From positions 24,352,350 to 24,416,349 of the forward strand of contig CM057234.1 in the NCBI GenBank assembly GCA_029891385.1: a DNA stretch of 64,000 nucleotides, in the 5' to 3' direction. The position numbers and the translations under genes are program-made. This DNA is from Erythroxylum novogranatense. Its lineage: Eukaryota > Streptophyta > Magnoliopsida > Malpighiales > Erythroxylaceae. How positions within the stretch are numbered: position 1 is the stretch's first letter; each line of letters begins with the position of its first letter. Positions 25,970 through 38,700 of the stretch are shown here, piece after piece. Under the pieces are notes generated by a model. It searched no databases. It worked only from the letters and a program-made list of their open reading frames with translations, and was not told the origin of the DNA.

Positions 25970-26923
25970 GTCCATCTCCAATCAAGACACCAAAACACCA
26001 GCACCAAAAGTACACACTAAAATGGTACAATGAATAATAACACACTAAATCATTACACCAAAAGTACAAAAAAACAACTTTAATCATGTACTTTTTAACT
26101 TTTTCCTTTATATCATTTTCACAAATTGATTTATTTACATAATTGACTAAGTAATTAAATTTAACTTATTTATTACTTTACACAAAATATATCATTACAA
26201 AGATCTCATTAAGATATTTAAAACGAGACTAATATTAAATAAAATATTAAATTTATTTTTAATATTTATTTATAATTCTTATTTATAAATGTTATAAATT
26301 CATTAATAAAATATGTTAAGAACAAAAGTAAAATTGAAATAAAAAGTACATAAATTTAAACCACACAATTGATTTTAAAATTAAAACTCAACATAAATAT
26401 TTGAAATTACATCTAGACTTAAATAAATTACAACGAAATCAGACTCGAGATTATAAGCAAACTAAAATAACAACAATAAACTTAAAAATAAAATTAAAGC
26501 ACTTGAAATATTAATTTAATATAGATAATTAATAATTTGGAATATCATCCCCATTTCCTCCAAAATCAAAATATTGGCTAAAGCCACCAGATGAGCCAGC
26601 TCCTCCTCGAAGTTTTCCTTCTTGAGCTCTTTTGACAAAAATTTTCATCTGTTCATTTCTGAAAGCCTCATGTATACATTAATTAATTAAGAATAATGAT
26701 TTTTATTTTTATTTTTAATAAATAAATAAAAATTCTTGTATAAATATAAATTAATTTAGTTAATAACTAAATTATTGTGGTATATTCTTTGAAAAAATTT
26801 TGATGTAAAAATTTGATGTAGAATGATTGGAGCAACACCAAATTTGATGTAAAAAGATTCTGAGAATATTTCACTTTACACCAAATTTAGTGTAAAAATT
26901 TAATGTAATAGTTGGAGATGACA
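25970..26923 (-). mobile_element. PIF/Harbinger-like DNA transposon remnant (954 bp)
   Basis: The ends are GTCCATCTCCAATC on the left and, inverted, TGTCATCTCCAACT on the right, sharing CATCTCCAA. The flanks both read TTA (25967-25969 and 26924-26926), as expected for the 3-bp target of PIF/Harbinger elements. Internally, about 26555-26665 on the minus strand reads as a protein tail with QMKIFVKRAQEGKLRGG and a Gly/Ser-rich end, like the accessory proteins carried by this superfamily. Subterminal 'caccaaa'/'tttggtg' phrases recur at both ends. It is a non-autonomous or deleted copy; the protein identity is tentative. Confidence 0.6.
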
Positions 26924-27589
26924 TTAGTTCACCATTGACATGACCTTTTTAGTATTTGACCTCTTCAAGGCATGCCTGGAATTAGGAAAATTAGGCCAAA
27001 AGAAATTTTTGGGTGAAGAGACAGAAAGTCAAATTAATAATTTAGGACAGTTTCATTCCACTTTTTGTAATTTTTAGTTTTTATTTTTTTTAGTTTAAAT
27101 TTTTTTAAAAATAAAAATAAAAATATTTTTAGTTGTTAACAATGTTATGAATACTGCATCTGGGACTCTGCGGTGCAGATTAAGCTCTGAACGAATCAGA
27201 TATCAGTCTTGGTTGGTGCAAGATCTTTTTCGAATATTTTTAAATTTATAAAATAGTCCTAAACTTTTAAAATTGCAAAATAGTCCATATTGATATATTA
27301 TACAACAAGATCAGATACTTTACTAGTTTCATCGTTTACATCAACCATACTTTAAAAATCTTAATAATAAATAATAATGACAATTAATTTGAAATAACAT
27401 TAATTTTAAATATTTTACATATAAATTGTAACCACAATTAATATAAATAAAGACAACCATTATCATACAATTATAAAACTAAGAATAATACAAAGCATTT
27501 AAAATATTACAATCATACAATTTCATCATTATAATAAATAATATTATATATTTACATCAAAAGATACAAAACATTCATAATTCCCTTTA

Positions 27590-27735
27590 CATTCAATCAA
27601 TTTTCAATCCAAATTCCAATTCCTATTCTATTCAATTTATTTAATTCCAATTCTAATTTCAATTCCATTCATTCCAATTCCAATTTCATCCATTCCAATT
27701 CCAATTATATTCATTCCAATTCCATAATTTTATAC
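27590..27735. repeat. Degenerate ATTCCAATTCCA repeat
   Basis: Short pyrimidine/adenine phrases such as 'ttccaattcc' and 'attccattc' recur about a dozen times, giving a low-complexity tract inside the hAT-like element. Confidence 0.75.
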
Positions 27736-28389
27736 TTAACTAATTATTTATCAAATTTCAATACCCAAATATTAAAATTAATGACCATTTAACAAATATA
27801 AAAATGTGTCAATTAATGATTATCAATTTTAATTATCAATTTTATATTTAATTATTAATTTCACATTTAATCAATTATTTGTCAATTGTTCAATTTGGTT
27901 TAAATGTTGCTTTGATTTTAATTATCAAACTCAATTTCAATTTTCAATCTCAATTTCACAAACTCAATCAAAACTCAATCAAAACAACTGAATTGGGATT
28001 CAACTCAATTTCACAATTTCAAACTTAATTTCACAAATCAGTTTCACAAAAGTAAATCAATTCAATTCATTCAACCTTCAAGCCTTTAAAATTCAAACCT
28101 TCATTTTCGGAATTTACCTTAATCAAACCATCATCCGAAATCAATTTATTTTTCCCCAATCAAATTCAAAGTTTCAAACCTTCATCCGAAATCAACCTAA
28201 CAACTCAACCTCCTCAACCATTTTCGGATTTTCCATTCAATTCCACCATTTTTTCCCTCAATCTCAATCTCAACAGAAATCAACAACTCCACAACACCTA
28301 AAAATCTAGGATCACAGCAGTAATCAACGACAAATTTTTATTAAAAATCAAACACAAATTCAAAAACATAAACCCAAAACAATCGGGTC

Positions 28390-28830
28390 TCAGGTGAACG
28401 TCGGCCGTCGGGTCTTTCTTCGATCGGTGGTTGTGTCGTGCGTCGACGACGAGGAGAACGGAGGAGCAGGATGGGAAGAAGCGGCGACGAGCGGCGAGCA
28501 GATCCGAGGAGCGACGAGCAGATCCAAGGAGGGAGGAGGGTGGACCAGATCTGACGACGCCAGGAGGGAGGAGGGACGAGCAGATCCGTCGACGGCGACA
28601 ACAGATTCGATGACGAGGAGCAACGACGAGCAGCGAGGAGGGAGGAGTAGATCCGAGGAGCGACGAGGGAGGGAGGACTAGATCCAAGGAGGGAGGAGGG
28701 ACGTGTAGATCCGACGACGGCGACACCAGATCCGATGACGGAGGATCAGCTACGACGAGAGGCCAGCGGCGACGAGACGGCCCGGAGAAGAGAAACCAAA
28801 GAAGAAGAGAAGCGAAGGTCGGGGAAGGGG
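28390..28830. repeat. GC-rich tandem-like repeat block
   Basis: A sharp GC island in AT-rich DNA made of recurring phrases 'gacgagcagatccgagga', 'aggagggaggaggga' and 'gacggcgac'. A longer block reading 'agatccaaggagggaggagg' then 'gacgac' then 'agatccgatgacg' occurs at least twice. Open frames on both strands (up to 142 residues) are Ser/Pro/Arg-rich by-products of this composition. No protein domain is visible. Confidence 0.75.
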
Positions 28831-29062
28831 GGGCCGTGCGGGTAGATATTTTTAGGTTTTATTTTTTTTATTTGCAATTTGGTCCCTCAATTTTTATTTT
28901 TTTTGAACGGTCCCCAAAATACGGTATTGACGGTATCGGTAAGATCTTGACCAAACCGTTGCGATCACCGAATCAATACGGTATTTATAAGTCTGTTCGG
29001 TCTTTGGTTTCAATAGGAGCGGGCAGTACGAAACAAACAGTATCCATTACATTGGTTGTTAA

Positions 29063-30459
29063 TGTTTATGTAGTTATATTTTATCATTGATAATAATTAT
29101 ATATTAGATAAAATTTAAATATAAATTATTTTAATTAAATAAATTTACTTTAATATCTTATATATTTTCTTTTATTAAAATAAATAACTTTAAAATTACT
29201 TTTGTTGACAAATTAATATTTATTCTAATTCTATTTTAACTATTAAATCAAATTTGATTTGAAATTTATAAATTTTGAAGAAATTTTAAATTTAATTATA
29301 TTTATTAATAATTATTAACTTAAATTTATTTAATTTTATTAAGTAAAATTAAATTATTCATAATTCATATTAATAATTAATTTAGTTAATTAAATATATA
29401 ATATTAAATTAAATGATTCACATTTCTTATTAATAATAAATAATTAAATAATATATATTTAGTTGATATTAAATCATATTCTTAAAAACCAGAAACAAAA
29501 AGCAAAACCTTATTTTTAAATTTTCATAATTTTTGAAAACGGTAAAAATCAAAACCAATACCAATACCAATACCAAAAACAAAAACAAATACTAAAATAC
29601 TATAAGTTTTTTTCTGAAATTAAAACATAAACAAAAATAAAATGGAAACAAATTGACCTTTATTTTTAAAAAAATCAATTTATTTTCTGAAACTAAGACC
29701 AATTCAATTTTATATTTTTGTAAAAAAAATTATAATTCTGCCAAATCTCCTTCCATTAAATAGAAAATGAAACAGCAACACAAATATGCAATTGATTGCA
29801 ACATGCTTCTCAGGCTCTTAAAGGAATTTAGACATTACATTTCAGCAATTATAAAGCACATTCTTTACTTAAAGTTTATAAACATAAATTGCCAGCTTTT
29901 ACCCCAGAAAACATGGGAAGATATATCTGAAGAAAAGATAAAACCTTATGATATCAGATGACACCATCATGACTGACAAAAAAGTAACACGAGAGAATCA
30001 TTAATAAGAAACATGCTTTCTTAAGGTGTGATTTTCTCTTATTAGCCCCAACTGGGATCTACGATTCTTCTAAATTAAAAGTCTTGTAACACAGATTATG
30101 TCACTACTTGAACCAGCTCCATCATATTTTATCACAGTTTTCACTTTTAACCGATTCGGTCGAGTACACGTAACATCTTTACGAGGCCCCCAGAACCAAA
30201 ATGAAACCACCCACTTTCTGTGAAGTGTCCCAAAATCTAGTCTCACAGCTTCATAGATACCTACACATCCATAAACGCAAAATTTATGTGTCTCGAGTAC
30301 ATAGCACGTTTTTGTAGTTTGTACCGCTACTGCAAGCGAAGTATGTAAGCATTAATAGCTCTTCTCTTCATTGCGTCTGCTGTAGGCTGTTTCTTGGAGA
30401 CCTAAAAGCTGCCCATAAAATCTAGGCCTTACCCATTTCCTGGAACTGTGCAAGAAACA
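29063..30459. other. AT-rich intergenic DNA and upstream region of the peptide gene
   Basis: 29,070-29,760 is extremely AT-rich with no signal. 29,760-30,459 is of more normal composition and should contain the promoter and leader of the peptide gene, but I could not identify a convincing TATA box or transcription start. Confidence 0.4.
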
Positions 30460-30946
30460 ATGGGTCGGTCTTGTTCTCTCAGGTTTTTACTTGTTTTTGC
30501 TATTCTGGTTCTCTCCATCTCTAATGGTATTATATACTACAACTTCTTGTTTTTGAACTTCATATTTTGTAATTTCTTTTTCTCTCTCTCACTTTGAAAT
30601 GCTCAACTGATCGATTCATCTTTTAATTGTGCCACCTTCGACGGTTCTACAAGGATTTGGCAGAAAGATGATGATAGAGACAGCTGATGTAGTAGATTCC
30701 TCGGTTCAAGCAGAGGTCGGTTGGTGTTCTTTAATATTGTTTTGTTACCGCAGTTGGTATCATCCCTGTTGTCCACAAATTCTTGCTCGTAGGTGTTTTT
30801 GTTATGGCATTGAATTGCTTAAAGTTTGGTTCCAGGAAACTGCAGGAAAATTAAGAAAGATGATCGAGATGTTGGACTATCAAGATCCGCAACCTAACAC
30901 TAACCCGAGAACTGGGTATGTGTATGTCCCTTCTCCGCAAGGCTGA
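30460..30946 (+). CDS. Small secreted peptide precursor with a PSY-like Asp-Tyr motif, three exons
   Basis: Exons 30460-30526, 30654-30715 and 30836-30946 join through GT-AG introns in phases 1 and 0 and encode 79 residues. Residues 1-22 form a signal peptide: a basic start MGRSCSLR, then a hydrophobic run FLLVFAILVLSIS. The middle is charged and variable. The C-terminus (57-79) carries DYQDPQPNTNP then GYVYVPSP. The pattern DYxDPxxN matches the start of plant PSY (tyrosine-sulfated) signalling peptides. An acidic residue next to tyrosine, here D57-Y58, is the recognition context of plant tyrosylprotein sulfotransferase. I infer an apoplastic signalling peptide released from the C-terminus, possibly with hydroxyproline. 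The later part lacks the HDP ending of classical PSY, so it may belong to a related, less-described group. The splice model is by eye; consistent phase across both introns supports it. Confidence 0.65.
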
Positions 30947-31096
30947 TCACAGTTAATCTAAGGTGCTGTGCTGTTATTGTTTGTAATTTTGTGGTGTTCA
31001 AAGTGGTTTATGTTTTTGAGAGGGTTAGACATGAGTATTGTGTTGACTAGTTTTAGTAAAACCTCCATATTGTAATTTGGGAATAAAAAGATTGCC

Positions 31097-31170
31097 TCTA
31101 ATGTTGATTTTGTAATTGTATATTGTAAGTATCTCTAATGTTGATTTCGTGATTGTATATTGTAAGTATA
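31097..31170. repeat. Two 37-bp tandem units downstream of the peptide gene
   Basis: The unit starting 'tctaatgttgatttngt' and ending 'tattgtaagta' occurs at 31097-31133 and 31134-31170 with very few differences. It lies about 150 bp after the stop codon, probably within or just beyond the 3' UTR. Confidence 0.85.
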
Positions 31171-32149
31171 ATTTTGTTTCATTGCTCTTAGTATAACTGC
31201 ACATAGTCATAGACTATTTCATTGTGTGCCTCCAGAAGCCAAATAATCAGCTATGAAATAGATACAGATTGACAAAGAGACAAAGGAGCCGTTGCAGCCT
31301 TGCTGGTTGAATATAATTAGCACCTAAGATACGGTGAGCCACAGGTTCATGTTCGCCAAGTGTATGTTATAGGATTAATATAGTCATATTGTTTTTTTAT
31401 ATTAATTTTCCTTTATAATTTCAATTTCATTGAAGAAGCTGTACAATTTGATAAAGAAAAAGTATAGAGAGTCTTAGTGCAAATAAATCTTCTATGAGGA
31501 AATCAATCTTGGCATAATCATTTTGATCTTTTTAATTAAGTTACTATGATACTACTCTAGGCAAGATGAAAAGGTCAAATTTAGCGCTTTATTGATGAGT
31601 AAGTTTTAAAAAACTGATGTTATATAACGTGTAAAATCAAATGAAAAGTGGATAGAAAGTGAGGAAGTAAGGTAAATATGATAATAGAAGAAATAAAGAA
31701 AAGAAGAGAAACAATATTATAAACGCTACATATTTGTAAAATAAATAATCTTGTAAGTCCATGTAGTTAACAGCCACACAAATTATTACTTGATGAACCA
31801 GTATTATCTATAAGGACTTACTGGCCATTCTTAACGTTTTATAGGTTTTGATAAAATAAAAGAGGCTTTTATTTTGTTTGTTTTTATTTTTTATAAGTAA
31901 AATAATAGGCTCTCGTACAAAACAAAACAAGGCAAAATAAGGGAGGTTATGAATGGGCAACCTGCAGCTCTTATATAATAATATTGTGATCAAAGTTTAC
32001 TAACAACCATCTAAGTAGATTTTTCACAAATACGCTTAAATACGGATGTATGAACAAGTAAACTGAAAATGTATTTCTTGTTTGGCCTCTAAACTAAAAG
32101 TTAGAAGCCACGTCTATCCTGTACAATAGTCGTAGTAAAGTATAAATAT
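31171..32149. other. Intergenic, no gene recognised
   Basis: AT-rich DNA with no supported coding frame between the peptide gene and the LINE. Confidence 0.5.
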
Positions 32150-32261
32150 ATACACTTTTGAAAAAACGCTCTCAACTGCTACAGTAAAACGCTCTTCCCT
32201 TCTATAGTAAAACGCTATTCATTGCTACAGTACATCGTCTCTGTAGGCTCCTATGTTGACT

Positions 32262-34076
32262 ATGGACATTCAACTTCCATCCACGACCTCATAGAACTGG
32301 CAACAGCCAGACCCTTCTCGAGATGACCTCCACGCTTAGACCACTACTGGACACGCTGCTAAGAAGGTTCGGATTCGCGAAAGGGAAGAAGATCCACCCC
32401 CACTAATCATTGCTCCTGCTCATCTTCCCCATAGTTATAGTGCATCAGTTTCTGGGCAATTTCACACAGAAGAGGTATAAACACTTACCTGGCCAGATGA
32501 GGACCCCGTGGAGGTAGAGGAGGGTGACATTACTCTGATGCAAGGCAAACTTGGGCTCGACATCAAGCTATCCAACTCCCTCAAGGATCGTCTCCACAAG
32601 CGATGGGCTACTATGGTTGTGGTCAAATTGCTGGGCTGCCGCATAGGTTTCAACATGCTCAAACAACGCCTACAATCCATGTGGCCACTTTCTGGTGTGA
32701 TGAAGATGATTGATTTAGATAATGAATTTTTCTTGATTAACTTTGTGCAGGAGGAAGACTAGCTCAATGCCCTTACGGGTGAGCCGCGGGTGATCATGGG
32801 ACACACCTTCTTGGTGTAGTATTGGAAACCTTCCTTCCGACCATCTTCCGGTGAGGTCTCCCATGTGGTCACATGTGTCCGCTTCCCAGAACTGTCGGTA
32901 GCGCTCTACCATCCGATTATCCTCCGTGCTTTAGGCAATCTGCTTGGCTGCACCATCCGCATCGACAATACTACCCAACAAGCCCAGCGCGACCGATATG
33001 CTCGAGTGGCGGTGGAAATAGACCTGCACTCACCCCTTCGTTCCATGGTGGAACTAGACGGCGAGTGGATTAAGGTTGCCTACGAGGGCCTCCAGCCGAT
33101 TTGCTTTGCATGTGGCCACACTGGACATGAAACAGAGTTGTGTCCCCACCGGCCATCGCCTTTCTCCGCCCCGCCACGTCCTTGGAACCAAGACCACCGG
33201 TTGTCCCTACCGAAGCTCTTTCCCCGCTGCACTTACCCGCCTCCCCAATAGCTATGTCCCCTTCTCCTTATGCGGGTGCAAATCCCGATGATCTCTACGG
33301 CCCCTAGATTCAAGTTCAGAGGTGTCCTCCCCGTAACCCCAATGACTCTAAGACGGGACACGATAGGTGCCGTCCTGACACCACCGTATGACCCTCGGGG
33401 TCGTGATTCAACCCCCTCGTCGCCACAGATGCATCTCCTTTCACCCAGCACCCCGCTCCCGCGTCCTTGTACGCTCCAGAACCTTCGCGTCTCAGTCGCG
33501 GATTCACCAGTTATAAGACGACGTCGCTCCACGCTAAAGGGCGGGCTCCACGCATGAATGGATCTCCCATTCCACGTGGGCCACGCGTCCATCCGGTTGG
33601 GCCTGGCTCCACCCTCGCCAACCCGAGCCTTTTCCTTCCTCCAACAGCTCCTCTGGCCCAAGGCAAGCCTAGCCTACCCCCCAACCTAGCCCAGCTCCCT
33701 CCCCAAGCCCCTCACCATTCGGGCAAGGGCTAAAAGCCCACTGATCCCTCCAATTCCACACACAACCATATCGCCATCACTTTGCCCTCTCATTCCGAAG
33801 TTATTTTCCACGACACCTCCATTGCCACTCCTCTCCCTGAAGCCACAACCCATACCCGAATGGAAGAGGACCCACCGGGCGACCTAGAATGCACCTCTCT
33901 CGCGACCACCAACACCTTCTTCCCCGTCTAGACCCCTCGACCCTTCGATAATTCCATCGTCCAGCCCTGATGTCACAATTATCCTTGACTCCCCGATGAA
34001 TGAAATAATAGCGGCTACTAAGAGTTCACCTGATGAGGGACCAGTTTGTGATGGGGCCGGCACCCCCGCCTCTTAG
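32262..34076 (+). pseudogene. LINE ORF1 (gag-like RNA-binding protein), broken
   Basis: The frame from ATG 32262 begins MDIQLPST and is followed by the family's KKVRIRERE segment. A DUF4283-like region lies around 32500-33070 (GDITLMQGKLGLDIK, then the YARVAVEID block). A CCHC zinc knuckle CFACGHTGHETELC lies near 33100-33140. A Pro-rich tail runs to a stop at 34074-34076. In full-length relatives this protein binds the LINE RNA and helps carry it back to chromatin. Several stops and frameshifts (for example at 32476 and around 32760) show that it is inactive. The many alternative frames at 33.2-33.7 kb are shadows of the Pro-rich tail. Confidence 0.8.
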
Positions 34077-35753
34077 CCCACTCTTTTTTTCTGTTGGTTT
34101 TATGTCCATCCTCCTCTAGAACTGTCAAGGAGCTGGAGGTAAATCCTGCCAACCTATTCTTAAGAACTACATCCGCACTCACAAACCGATACTGGTAGTT
34201 TTGATGGAACCTTGCATCAGTGGCGCTCGAGCCCAATAAGTTATCAAAAACTTGGGTTTTAATCAGTCCTTCCGAGTGGAGGTCATAGGCTTCTCTGGCG
34301 GCATCTGGCTTTTATGGAATAAGGACACCCCTATTCAAATTCTACTAACCCATCGGCAATTCATTCATGTGAAGATCCAATGGACTCGTACTCCGTTCGT
34401 GTTCACTGCTATTTATGCCAGCTCGACCTACTCTCTTCAACATTTCTTATGGGACCATTTATAGAACATAGCCCTATCTACCGATCTCCCTTGGCTTTTG
34501 GGAGGAGATTTTAACGCCAAGTTGGACTGTGACGATCAACGGGGTAGCTCCAGCCTCCGCTCAGGAGTGAGCTCTTCCTTTGGCGACTGCATCCACTGCT
34601 GTCAACTGCACGATCTTGGCTTTATTGGACCTAAATTCACCTGGAGACACGGGCAGCTTCGCGCTCGCCTTGAACGTGCTTTTTGCTCCAGTCCATGGTT
34701 GTCGGAATTTTCCCACACAACTGTTCATCCCCTTCCCTTCCTGAAATATGATCATCGCCCTCTCCTTGTCACCTTCGCGCATCGTCCGTATCCTTCCCCT
34801 CCCCCTCGGGCTTTTCGCTTTCAGTCTGCCTGGTTGACCCATGACCAATTTGGCCAAACTGTTAAGGACAATTAGCACCCCCATATTTTGACTATTACTA
34901 CTAAGCTCGGCCATTTGGCTACCAAACTTTAGCAGTGGAACTCCACCACTTTCGGTAATATTTTTCACCGCAAAGGAGACTCATGGCGCGCCTTCGAGGC
35001 CTTTAAACCCACCTAGATGCCGGGGATTCTGCCTATTTGAGGGACTTGGAGGCGTACCTTCAGCAGGAGCTTGAACATGTACTCGTTCAAGAGGAACTGT
35101 TTTGGCAGCAAAAATCGCGTTGCCAATGGCTCGCGCAGGGGGACATAAACACTAAGTACTATCACGCGGTCACTACGGGACGCCGACGGTCCCTGCAATG
35201 TCTCTCCCTCTGCGATGAAAATGGGTGTGAAAGTTCGGATCCTGGTGGCATTCAACGCATCGCCTGCAACTTCTTTACCAACCTCTACACCACTAGCCAG
35301 TCCACCCTGCCACCCCCTCTTCCTCCAGGTACTTTTCCCCCTCTCCCTCTCCAGGCCTGTACGGATTTGCTCAGACTTATCTCTCCCGAAGAAGTCAAGA
35401 CTGCTTTCTTTGATATGAATCCTCATAAGGCACCGGGCATCGACGGTTTCACTGCATTTTTTTTCCAATCCCAGTGGGAACACATTGGGGCCGATCTCGT
35501 CTTATTCATACAAAAAATCTTTAGGCATGAAATCTGGGAGCAAGCCCTGAATCGTACTAAATTGGTCCTCATTCCTAAGACCCCCTCCCCGCAATCGATT
35601 ACGCAGTTCCGGCCTATCGCTCTGTGCACGGTCATGTACAAGGCTATCACCAAAGTGGTCGTCAACAGACTGAAACCCCACCTCGACAAACTTGTAGCCC
35701 CCACCCAATGCAGCTTTGTCCCGGGCCGGCAAATTGTTGATAACATCATCATC

Positions 35754-38700
35754 TGTAACACCCCACTCCCGCGTGACCCGAACCTGATATCGTTGGCAGT
35801 ATCCGAGTCCGTGCCCCGCGAGGGTGACGTACTACATCAGTCGGTCAAAACTCAGTATACAATTGTTTGTTTTTATTTTTCATTCGCGCGGAAAAGACAA
35901 GAATAATCGAGCCCACAATCGGAAATACGGTTTCGATTTGATAGTAAACATTTTCGATTATTACAATCATTCAAAGAATAAGTTACAATCATTTAATGTA
36001 CAAAGAGCCATAACTAAATTGGGCTCATTACAGATACAAGCATCCTTGACAAAAAGTTCAGAATACAATTATGCGACACTAATGCAGACACGAACTGATC
36101 CCGACCTCTATCCTTCACTTATCTACAGTAGACATACTCCCGTGTCAACCGGGGTATTCTTCAAGACCTGAAAAATAGATGCAAAATTTTGGTGAGTTTT
36201 TGCGAACTCAGTGAGAGACCATCATCGATGGTTCACCTAATACATGCATCATACAAACATTTGACAGTAAGAATACAGTCACAGTAAGACTAAGTCAGCG
36301 GTATCATATCATTATATACAGTAAAAAGGAATTCAGTTATTCAGTCTAGTATGTATGCAATGCACATGTGACACCTTCCAGTTTATTGCCATGTTGTGAC
36401 CGAGCGCTTAATCAGTAAACAGTGTTCAGTGGACGCTTGGCGTCTAGGGAGAAGGACTCCCTTCGAGCTCGAGGCCCTTTTTCAGTATCAGTATCAGTAG
36501 CAACTCTGGTCACAACTATTGTTATTATCAGTTTATGCATTGATGTATGCAATGCATATGCCTAATTTAACAGTCAGTACAAAACAGTCGTGTCCCAGTA
36601 GAATACAGTACAGTGTAGCAAACAATGCACAATGAGCACATCCAAAATAATACAAGTAATGAATCACAGTATCACAGTATATCACAAGGAAGCAGTAAGC
36701 AGTAACAGTACAAGCCATCTATGTATCACACTTTCACACAGTAGAAACAATTCAGTTCACATAATTACAACCAGATACACTTCTACGTCAATTCTCCCAA
36801 TTCATCGGACCCTCCATCCGGAATTCAGACATAACAAACACAGTTCTAATCCCATCGTTATTCCCCACAGTAGACATATAATAGTTGAGTAAACCACCTA
36901 GGTTACTCACTTGTACTTCTGAGCCAAAATCTGGAAGTCTCAGTGACGTCGGTGGACCGACGCTCCAAGTGTGACTCTATAACAGTGACGGTATATAAAC
37001 ATTATCAATTATTCAATCAGAACTATTTCAGAATGCACATGTAACACTTAGAAGGTGCACAATGCATGTTCATGATATTCTCGGCCTTAATCCAATATTT
37101 TCCATCATATAATCCGTCTAAAAAAAATTAGAAATCTAATGGCGCTGACGACGCTCAATTTGGACCTCTTTAGGTCCCAATTAAATAAAACAGTGATGAA
37201 ATACCCATTTTCCGGACACCCGTCAATTTTCCGTCCAAAAATTCCCAATTTCTCATGAAATGAAATTCAATATCTCACGAATCCGATGCCTCAAGAATCA
37301 GGTCAATCGGATGTCGGACGGAAAAGTTATGAGCAAAAGAAGGAAAATATATGATCCTAGTCGACTTGTCTGAGGATGCAAGTCGACTTATACCACTGTG
37401 TATGTACTAGTCGACTTATATGGGGTGCAAGTCGACTTATGCCATACAATAGCAGATCTGAAACAACGTCCTCCGATATCCCAACTTACACAGGGCATAA
37501 CTCCCTACTCCGGACTCCAAATTGGACAAACTTGGTGTCTATTTTATAGAGAAAGAGAGCTCTACAAGTTTCATGAAGGACACAAAAGCCAATTTCACCT
37601 CTAAGGGTGTCAAAAATGCAATCAAAGTTACTGCCCTCACAATGCCTCTCAAAACAGTGCAACATTTGTCAAAACAGTAAAGCAGTTTATAAAATCCGTA
37701 ACTTTCCAGTTCCTTAGTCAAAAATTACACAATAAATATGCTCAGAAATATCCCAATGTTATCAACAACTTTCATGAACAACCAAAAATCAAATTCAATT
37801 GTTAACTAGGTCACATAATTCAATCAATGATGCTGCCCCAGAAATCACCCAATCTGGACAGTAATGTTCTATCAAGCATAACTCTCTGTACACAAGTCAA
37901 AAAAATCACTACCTTATATCATTGGAAAGATAAAACCACATACTTCAAGTTTCCTGAAGAGCTTAAGAGCCAATTCCATATCTAACCAATTCAAAACTGT
38001 TATGCAAGTTTCTGTCATGATCAGCAGTTAACACCTTTATGCAGGTTCAGGTTTTGAAAACTCATAACTCCCAAATCTGATCTCCAAAAATTACATGCTA
38101 TATACCATTTTCAAGATAAATTTTTCCTCTACAACTCTTCAGAATATCACTCAAGATAATTCAATTAACAGAAATTGCTAAAATTGCTTCCAATCAGAAT
38201 GCTCGCAAATCTGACACTTAGGCTAGGTTTCACCACCATGTCCAAAATCAGTCAATAGTTAACAGTGGATATCTCCCAATATACATATCGAAAAATTGCA
38301 AAATTTGTGGAAATGGAAAGCTAACAATATAGGCTTCAACTTTTATGAAGACCATTTTCCCTAATTCCTTCTCCATTAATCTATAAAAATCATCAAAACT
38401 CTAGGTTATGTGGTTCAGTTACTGTTCATTCCAGCCATCACCAGTAACTTTCCATGCTAAAATTCACCCTCTTAAGACTAAAATTAGACAACACCTATTT
38501 CACCCAAAAATGTAGCCAACAAGCCAAAGTTTAATTGGGCACAAACCTTGACTCATTTGCATAACCACACAATGAGTTATTCTCAAAACAGTACAGTAGG
38601 TCAAAAATCCATTTTCCAGCTTTTATCTTCAACTTAAATCCTATCACTTCTAATACCAATTCCACATGCATAAGCATCCTAATAACACAAGAATTGAGCC

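Larger units (their letters stand above)
27140..29054. mobile_element. hAT-like element (1,915 bp) with 8-bp TSD GTTGTTAA
   Basis: The element begins CAATGTTATGAATACTG and ends with the inverse of CAATGTAATGGATACTG. It is flanked by a perfect 8-bp repeat GTTGTTAA (27132-27139 and 29055-29062), the target size of hAT transposons. Inverted similarity continues inward for over 100 bp, including AAGATCTT at both sides (about 27222 and 28943). No transposase is seen. The interior holds an ATTCCAATTCC-type repeat (about 27590-27735) and a GC-rich repeat block (about 28390-28830). Confidence 0.72.

Noticed and set aside
28298..28726. 142-residue minus-strand open frame and overlapping frames on both strands
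   Set aside because: All lie in the GC-rich repeat block, where stops are rare by composition; the products are low-complexity Ser/Pro/Arg without any domain.
33233..33661. 142-residue minus-strand open frame
   Set aside because: It is the shadow of the Pro-rich tail of LINE ORF1 on the opposite strand.
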